Shown here: positions 57,574 through 64,000 of the stretch, one piece after another
Layout: each line of letters begins with the position of its first letter
How positions within the stretch are numbered: the first letter of the stretch is position 1
Assembly (NCBI GenBank): GCA_964019165.1
Contig: OZ025279.1
Coordinates: 2,501,456-2,565,455 of the forward strand
DNA: 64,000 nt
Reading direction: 5' to 3'
Source: Mastigias papua
Lineage: Eukaryota; Cnidaria; Scyphozoa; Rhizostomeae; Mastigiidae
Position numbers and translations under genes: made by a program
The notes under the pieces: generated by a model
The model's database searches: none
Told to the model about the DNA's origin: nothing
What the model saw: the letters and a program-made list of their open reading frames with translations, nothing else

Positions 57574-57984
57574 CCAGGGGGTGCTCTCTACTTCTCTATA
57601 TGGGGGTTCCATGTTAGCAATTTTGTTGCTGACCCTCAAATATTGAGTTACAGTTCTGAGGAACCTTGAATATTCAGTCTCAAAATGTTTGAGACCCTAA
57701 ATATTGTTAAATAGTTTGTACTACTACTTTTGTAAAATTTGATTAAATATCACAACTTTGCTCTTCAATCCCATTTAAACTTCCTTTGTGTCCTACACAA
57801 CAAATAAACATATTTTCTAATAACATTTTCTTTCACGACTTGATTTTCAATTCTTAGAGCCCAAACAAATATTGAATTGTTCTTATACTGTAATCCAGAC
57901 TCTAGAAATGATTTTTTGTAAAATCTCAGACCCCAAATATTGACACGGACCCCCTGTATAGAAAAGTAGGGAGTACCCCTGGGT
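57574..57984. mobile_element. Element with long inverted ends, about 410 bp
   Basis: The left end is CCAGGGGGTGCTCTCTACTT. On the minus strand the right end is CCAGGGGTACTCCCTACTTT. The similarity continues inward for about 60 bp, to an AATATTGAG-type segment. The flanks GCTCCTAT and GCTCCTAA agree at 7 of 8 bases. The exact outer base is uncertain. Confidence 0.65.
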
Positions 57985-58689
57985 GCTCCTAAAGTGAAGG
58001 GCATTCATCGTTGTCGGTCTCTACTGTCCTGCGTGGAGTGATTATATCTCCTCCCTTCAAGTCTCCTCCTCCGTAGCTGAGTCCGAGTTACAGACCATAC
58101 TATCACACCTTTTTAACCGCGTAATTATGCAAAATATGCATGGGCGTAGGAGGGGGCTACAAACTTATACCCGAGTCACTGATATTTTCCCTGAATGGGT
58201 TGTCTATCTATCGACTGATATTTGCATTGATGCCTTTTTTTGTTTGTTGCCACATTTCTAAATCTGTGTGTGCATTGACAAATGAATGACAGAACTTAAG
58301 AGATTTTCACCGATCATTTTACTAGAATCAAGCTTGAGATCGTTACAAGTGAATATTTTTATCTAGATATAGATACCTTTAACCGGAATGTGTCATATCG
58401 ACGATATCAGAAATTTCCATACATACCATTCTTGCATACTACAACCAAACGATCTCTTCGTGCTTTTCCAAGCAATTAAACTGGCACAGCAAAACGATTC
58501 CTTTCTCTGTTCTTTTCGCTCAGATCACACGATATTACTACCGCACATGTCAATACGTAGCTGGTTCCCTGTAGAGAATATTCGCTTTCCTTCTGGAAAT
58601 GTCTACTATGGATCACCTGTGCCCAGAACGTGCTTGGTTGCAACGGGCTTCTTTTGTTCCGGCCATAGAAACGGTAACCAAAAACAGTG

Positions 58690-58697
58690 TGACGTCA
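58690..58697. promoter_or_regulatory. Palindromic CRE-type site
   Basis: An exact TGACGTCA, the full CREB/ATF consensus, lies in a patch (about 58400-58800) that is less AT-rich than its surroundings. It could belong to a promoter, perhaps of muscleblind. This is a single short motif without other support. Confidence 0.25.
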
Positions 58698-59208
58698 ATT
58701 ACGGAATGCGGTCTCCAGAAAATCGTTGTATACGTGACCTTCTTGCTTCGGTCACTTGATCCGAAAAGACTGCCCTACTTCACGCCCGTTTGTTACACCA
58801 AATACTGAGTTACCAACAGTCGCTTGCATGGAATTAACAAGCCTCGAAAATTTTATGGCATGTACAGCACTGTTCAAGGGTAAGATATCGAACTGAAGTC
58901 TGTGATTTTCATTTGCCGGCAGGATGATTTAGGCCGCTGATTAAATATGTTAGATTGTTCGCTTGCCAACCAACCTTGCGTGTGGCTGCCTTTCGGCATG
59001 TTATTTCTACTGTTTGTGGTTTACGTTATCTGTGAAAAATGAGACCTCAACAAACAAATGAGTCATAACCGGAATCGTTGCTGATTTTATCTTGTTTTCA
59101 TTTTCATTTTATTTTCAAATTTTTGAGCATAGTACCCCTCAGTTAGAAAGGAACTGATTTACAGATGCCATGCTTTTCAATAAGGTATACATTAAACTAA
59201 ATATGATG

Positions 59209-59704
59209 CGCGCTTTCTATTTTATAAGAAACCTAGCTCAAGGCCTAGTTTCAAAGTTCCTTATTTCTGGACCTTTAATGATCAAATTGTAGTACTAACA
59301 GTTCCTTAATAGTTCCTTAATTTTCACTGCACATTTAGTGCCATAAAAATGGTACAGACACATGTAGAATTAAAATTCTGAATTTCGCTTTTAAATTTAA
59401 CTATAAGTTAAGACCGCACACACAAAGAAGGTAGGAAAGAAGTTTATAAATGTTAAAGCATATGGTCAAAATATAAAGCACAAAGCATAGCCATTGAAAC
59501 ACTTTGAACACGTACATAGCAAACAATCTATGCGGATTTTGGCTGCAAGTGAATGAAACAGCTTCCAAATTCTTGATTGCTTGCTGTTATAAACAATTTA
59601 AAATTTAAAGTTCCTTAGGGAGTTCTCTTTAGTAGTATAAGTTCTTTAAATATTTCAGCATTCTACATGTAGATTTCTTATAAAGTGTTTCCTTATAAAA
59701 AAGC
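59209..59704. mobile_element. AT-rich MITE-like repeat, about 495 bp
   Basis: The left end has GCGCTTTCTATTTTATAAGAAA. The right end, on the minus strand, has GCTTTTTTATAAGGAAAC and TTTATAAGAAATCTA, giving inverted termini. Many GTTCCTTA units occur inside. Fragments of the same repeat lie at 8458-8590 and 39279-39341. Confidence 0.6.
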
Positions 59705-62700
59705 ATGTATATACAATGCAATGCAAAAAGATCAGTAGAGATCAACAGTGGAACAATTTATTAACAAATCGCTATGGCAGCACTGTTAGTCATTAGCAAA
59801 TCTTTTAAATCATTAGTAGAATTTTTTAAAGTAAAGATGTCAAGTATATCTTGTGAGACTTTCCAAGAATATAGCTTGCAAATTGTCAGTGGGAGTCAAA
59901 GGTCACTTCACCCCCTGAAAAGCATGTCTAGACAGTGCCTTAGTGGCTGGCTTTGGTGGAAAGTTTTTGCCCCTAGCACCCAAAAAAGTTCTTCCCCGTA
60001 CGCCCTCGGACTGATATTTAATAATCGAAGATAAGTCAATCGACAAACGTTCCATTGGAATACGATTGCGTGAGAGAGATCGTGATACAATATATACACG
60101 TTTCTATCTTTTAAACGTGTCTTACCTTTATCAACGATTTCGTGATGATTTCCCGTGACATGCATATCAAGGGCTCTTTAAGCCATTGCCTTCTTTCATT
60201 TCGGTTTTGACCTGGATAACTCTTGTTTTCAGCTGTACTTGAAAAAATTCTGATAACTATGAACAAATTTCTATAGTCGTAGTACTACGGCGTGATAGCT
60301 AGAAATCTGCTCTAATATCAAAAATGGGCCTCCCTAAGGGCCTCAGTATACATTTTAATTCCCTTGCCCTTAGGCAATTTCTGGAAGAGACTCGACATCT
60401 TCCTTATATGTGTATGCTTTATAAACAAGTCTATCATAGCTGGCTAGACAGAACACAATTAGCTTTCCATGCTTGAGAAGTAGAGACTTTACCAGTAGTT
60501 TGAAGAACTTATAACATGATGCAAATAAATTTGCCAAGGGGGGGCAGGTTTCTTCCTTCCTGCTCTCTCAGAACAAAGGTGAGAGCACTTGTCCCTCTTG
60601 CCATCCTCTTTCAGCATCAGGGGTATGGTACTAGTAAAGGATGATGACGAACATTTTGCAAAAGAAGTGAGATGTAAGGCACTACATGAGATAGGACAAG
60701 TTACTATTTTTAAGGGGCAAGTAAATTTTAGACCTCTGTTCCACCTTCCTACAGCATCCCCTGAGAGACCTCAGCCTAAAATCCTGGGAAGGCAAAGTTA
60801 GGTGCCTTTCAGTGGTGTTATGAAAACAGCCTCTCTGCAAAGGGAAATATGTATGCAACTATCTTGTACCCTGGTGTGGTGCCAGCCACCGCACACTAAG
60901 AACACTTTCACAGACCACGCCTCTTTGTACCACGCCTAGTGTTACATTCTCTAATAAAATATGCAATTAAAGGCTCACAAAAGGCTATGCAAAATTGCAA
61001 TAATATAACATAGTATGGTATATAACAGTATAACATAGTATGGTTATTTAGTTTAGCAGTTACTGCGTTCTGTTGAGCTAGTCCATAAAGTTTATATCTA
61101 ATATTGTTAAAGGTACATTTTAGGACTGTGTATTAAGTTTAATTAAGTAGTTTTGTGCCCATGTGCGTTTTTGGGATAGAAGAGATGAAGCTAAAGTGAA
61201 TTTGAATTGTGATAAATACAGTGAGGGTGTATTCAGACAAATTCGGTACAATAATGAATTACAGTTTGATAGAGATTCCCAAGCTTCTCAAACCCTTTTT
61301 ACTCGAAACTGGACGAATTATAAAATTAATCCTAGAGAAAACTGGTGGGCATGTCCCTCCCAGTAGCCAACATGGTGCACTTTCTGCTTGTATCAATTAG
61401 AAATAAATGCTTTGATATCAAACTTGGATAATTTCTAGGAATAATAGGTGCAAAATGAAACAAAGGCTTGCAAAGTAAAATATTAAGATGTTCTAATATC
61501 ATAACGAACATGCATGCTCTGCACCAAGAAGCTCCTATAACTTGAAGTATGTTACACACGTATTTTTATGAGAAACCGGTTAATAAGAAACCTAGTACTA
61601 GACACCGTAAAATTTAGGAAACATACATACATAAGCTGGCCTTTCAATGAGACGCTCGCAATCGCGCACGAGCGCACAGGCACGCGCCCAGCTCAGTTCA
61701 CGCGCTCGATTTGTCACTCACGCCAGTTTTATGAAAAATATACAGTACATCCAAGTACTAAGGAAAGCTCAAACACTTGAATCTTTAGCGCGCGCAAACT
61801 ATCCCATGGGCGCGATTGGTAGCGCGCGTCTAATTTACTCATTGAAAGGCCTGCATAGGCCTATATACATTTTTTTTTGTAATGCAGGCTTTATGTCTGG
61901 CAGCCTCTTATTGGCTGATGTGAACTTCTAGAACTACAGGGAAATAATTGAGACACTATTGTGCTATTTTTCAGGTTGGGAAACACTTTTTTCTGCCACG
62001 GATTTAACAATGCTCCACTACACTACAGTATTTTTTGTACAGTATTTTTATGGGCACTACAAATGACAATGTGTTCAATTTGGCCTACACAATTACTGCA
62101 ATGTTTTCCATTGGCGTAAGAAACTTTTGAGAAGCTTTTAGAAGTAAAATGTGGCCAAAAATTAAGAAACATTTACCACTTGGCCTTAATCCAGGTTTTA
62201 TTATAAAAAGAAATATGTAAATAGTAAAGATTTAATAGTAGAGGGATAATTTCTTCTTGTTCTAGTTTGCAAGTTGTAATAGCTTTTAAATCTTAATGAG
62301 TAAGCAAATGTAGCAATGAGACTGGGCAGTAAGAATTTGGCAAGCTCTGCGGCCCTCGTGTGGGGACCGCGAAGTAAGATGAGCTCAATGGCCACAGGGC
62401 GATTGGGTTTGATTTCAAACCATTTCTAGCATGACATAAGTTATTAGAAAGTTATCATTCACAACTTTCATGACTAATAGAGCGTTCGAGAACATTTCAC
62501 TTAGGTCATTAATTATTGCTGGATTGAATTAGTCCTGTATTGTGCACTGACCACTGACCAGTACGGTTTTTGGGATGGTCTTGGGACGCCTCTTTGCACA
62601 GTATGACTACAATAATAGGAAAGAAAAGTTACTGGGACCCCCCATTGGTCGAGAGCCTTTTGTTCTTGAGCTAAGGCGCACTAACCTGCATTACGCCACT

Positions 62701-64000
62701 CGTTTTGTGACGTGCATAACATACCAGCCTATAATGATAGATCACACTGATGTCAGCCCCCCCCCCCCCCCCAGTTCAGGCTACATTCACCACATTTTCT
62801 CTGTTACACATTTTTTAACGATTAAACATTTTGATTTACAACACTTGTTAGCACGCTAGAAACAGCCAGCTATTCATATAAAAACCATATTTTATTCTTT
62901 TCATGTTATTTCTTTGTAAAACATCCTTTGACGTGGGTCAAGCAACAGATCAAATGAAATTAACTAATTTTGTCAAGTCACCTTTCTCCCAACTGGTAAC
63001 AAAACGACGAAAAAAGTGATTGAACCCTACAAAATTGTGTGCGCATTGCAAACAAATAGTTTGACGCCAGTTTACAAAGAAGTTGGCTTCAATTCATCAG
63101 GGATGCTGGCTGTAGAACCCGTACAACTCATTAGGATACAAAGATTTTCCAAGTGTCGGCTAATTACGTTATTAAGGGGGGGCAGCCGACATTTATAAAG
63201 GTAAGCATAATTCCAAAGGGCTCTTGTAGCCTTAAGTGCCCTAGTGAGTAGATTAATGCTGTACTTCTGATTTGCTGATACCAATTCCTATTCTTATATT
63301 TACCTAGAATTGGGGGCAAATTGTGCAGAAGTCCCAGGTGAAATATTTCTTGGAAGTCCTAATCATTTCGTCAAGTCACTGGCTTCAAAGTTTGTGCACA
63401 GTATCCTTCCTCATTGGAGATGTTAGCCGGATTCTTTGTTAGGAGCATAAAAGATAGCATTCTGCCATTGTAACTAGAGAGAACAACAATTTCGATTCGA
63501 TAGAAAGCACAAACCAATGCGATCGAAATTTCTTCCGCTTCGGGGCCAGATCTTTCAAAAACATGATTTGAGCTCATGATGCTAACTTGCATATCTTGTT
63601 CCAGATCCTGGAGATTTGCACTTTCAATTTCGCTGCTCCGCTTCCTTTAAGTGCATTTCATCCCCTAACTTCTGAGTTTGCCCATTTTAACTGGTCGTCT
63701 TACATGTTTTTAAGGCATCCTTTTATAACGAGCCTACTTGTAGGACACAAAACAAATTTATGGAACTTAAAGACACTAAAGACAACAATCTCTGAGAAAA
63801 TGTTCAATTTCCAATAACTTTATCACTGCAAGCAATAACAACCACTAAGCTACAATCGCAATCAACTGTTGCCAATCCATACAGCGAGTGATCCATGAGC
63901 AGATTTCCCACGAAACTTGCAGTGCCCATAATGTCCCGTACTAGCACTGAACAATTACATCCTGTATAGCACTTGGTGTGCAGTAAAAAACAAGGAACTA

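Larger units (their letters stand above)
51945..64000. other. Right-hand stretch upstream of the muscleblind coding exon
   Basis: It must contain the 5' exon(s) and promoter of muscleblind if the gene is complete here, but I cannot place them. Otherwise it holds hAT-like elements at 54.3, 56.3 and 57.6 kb, an AT-rich repeat at 59.2-59.7 kb, a CpG-rich patch at about 61640-61830 and a C run at 62759-62772. No protein family is recognised in any open frame. Confidence 0.5.

Overview
This is a stretch of animal nuclear genome. It is AT-rich, its genes are split by many introns with GT/AG borders, and it is full of microsatellites and small non-autonomous transposons. No prokaryotic operon, CRISPR array, rRNA or intact viral gene is visible. 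The gene content (a GPR143-type receptor, an ARHGAP29/45/GMIP-type RhoGAP and a one-pair muscleblind protein), exon density and repeat style fit an invertebrate metazoan. A cnidarian such as an anthozoan is my best guess, at low confidence.

Three genes can be supported, all on the minus strand. (1) Positions 899-8007 hold seven exons, about 290 residues, of a GPR143 (ocular albinism type 1) family seven-transmembrane receptor. The gene runs off the left edge before its last membrane segment. (2) Positions 10971-41368 hold a complete gene that I could splice by hand into 30 coding exons. The total is 4941 nt, in frame throughout, for 1646 residues. The order is a conserved N-terminal region, F-BAR, C1, RhoGAP with arginine finger, and a long disordered tail carried mostly by one 1469-nt last exon. 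(3) Positions 51003-51920 hold a single-coding-exon muscleblind-like RNA-binding protein with one pair of CCCH zinc fingers and an upstream 5' UTR intron.

The rest is introns and intergenic DNA. Many short elements show clear transposition signatures. Several have CAGG-type inverted ends and 8-bp target duplications (hAT-like) at 1059-1512, 2656-2804, 8130-8274, 54311-54568, 56269-56447 and probably 15219-15579 and 57574-57984. A 1489-bp element at 33801-35289 has 342-bp nearly perfect terminal inverted repeats and an exact 10-bp target duplication (Mutator-like or foldback). A family of long hairpins with a one-sided conserved tail occurs at 28615-28864, 37016-37254 and 46266-46390. A tRNA-derived SINE lies at about 13995-14268. 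Long AT, ATACAT, AC, ATAAT and GAT microsatellites are scattered through introns and gene flanks.

The three genes do not form an obvious pathway. The RhoGAP would act at membranes and the cytoskeleton, the GPR143-type receptor in endolysosomal or pigment-type organelles or at the cell surface, and muscleblind in RNA splicing. The stretches 41390-51000 and 51945-64000 hold no gene that I can support.
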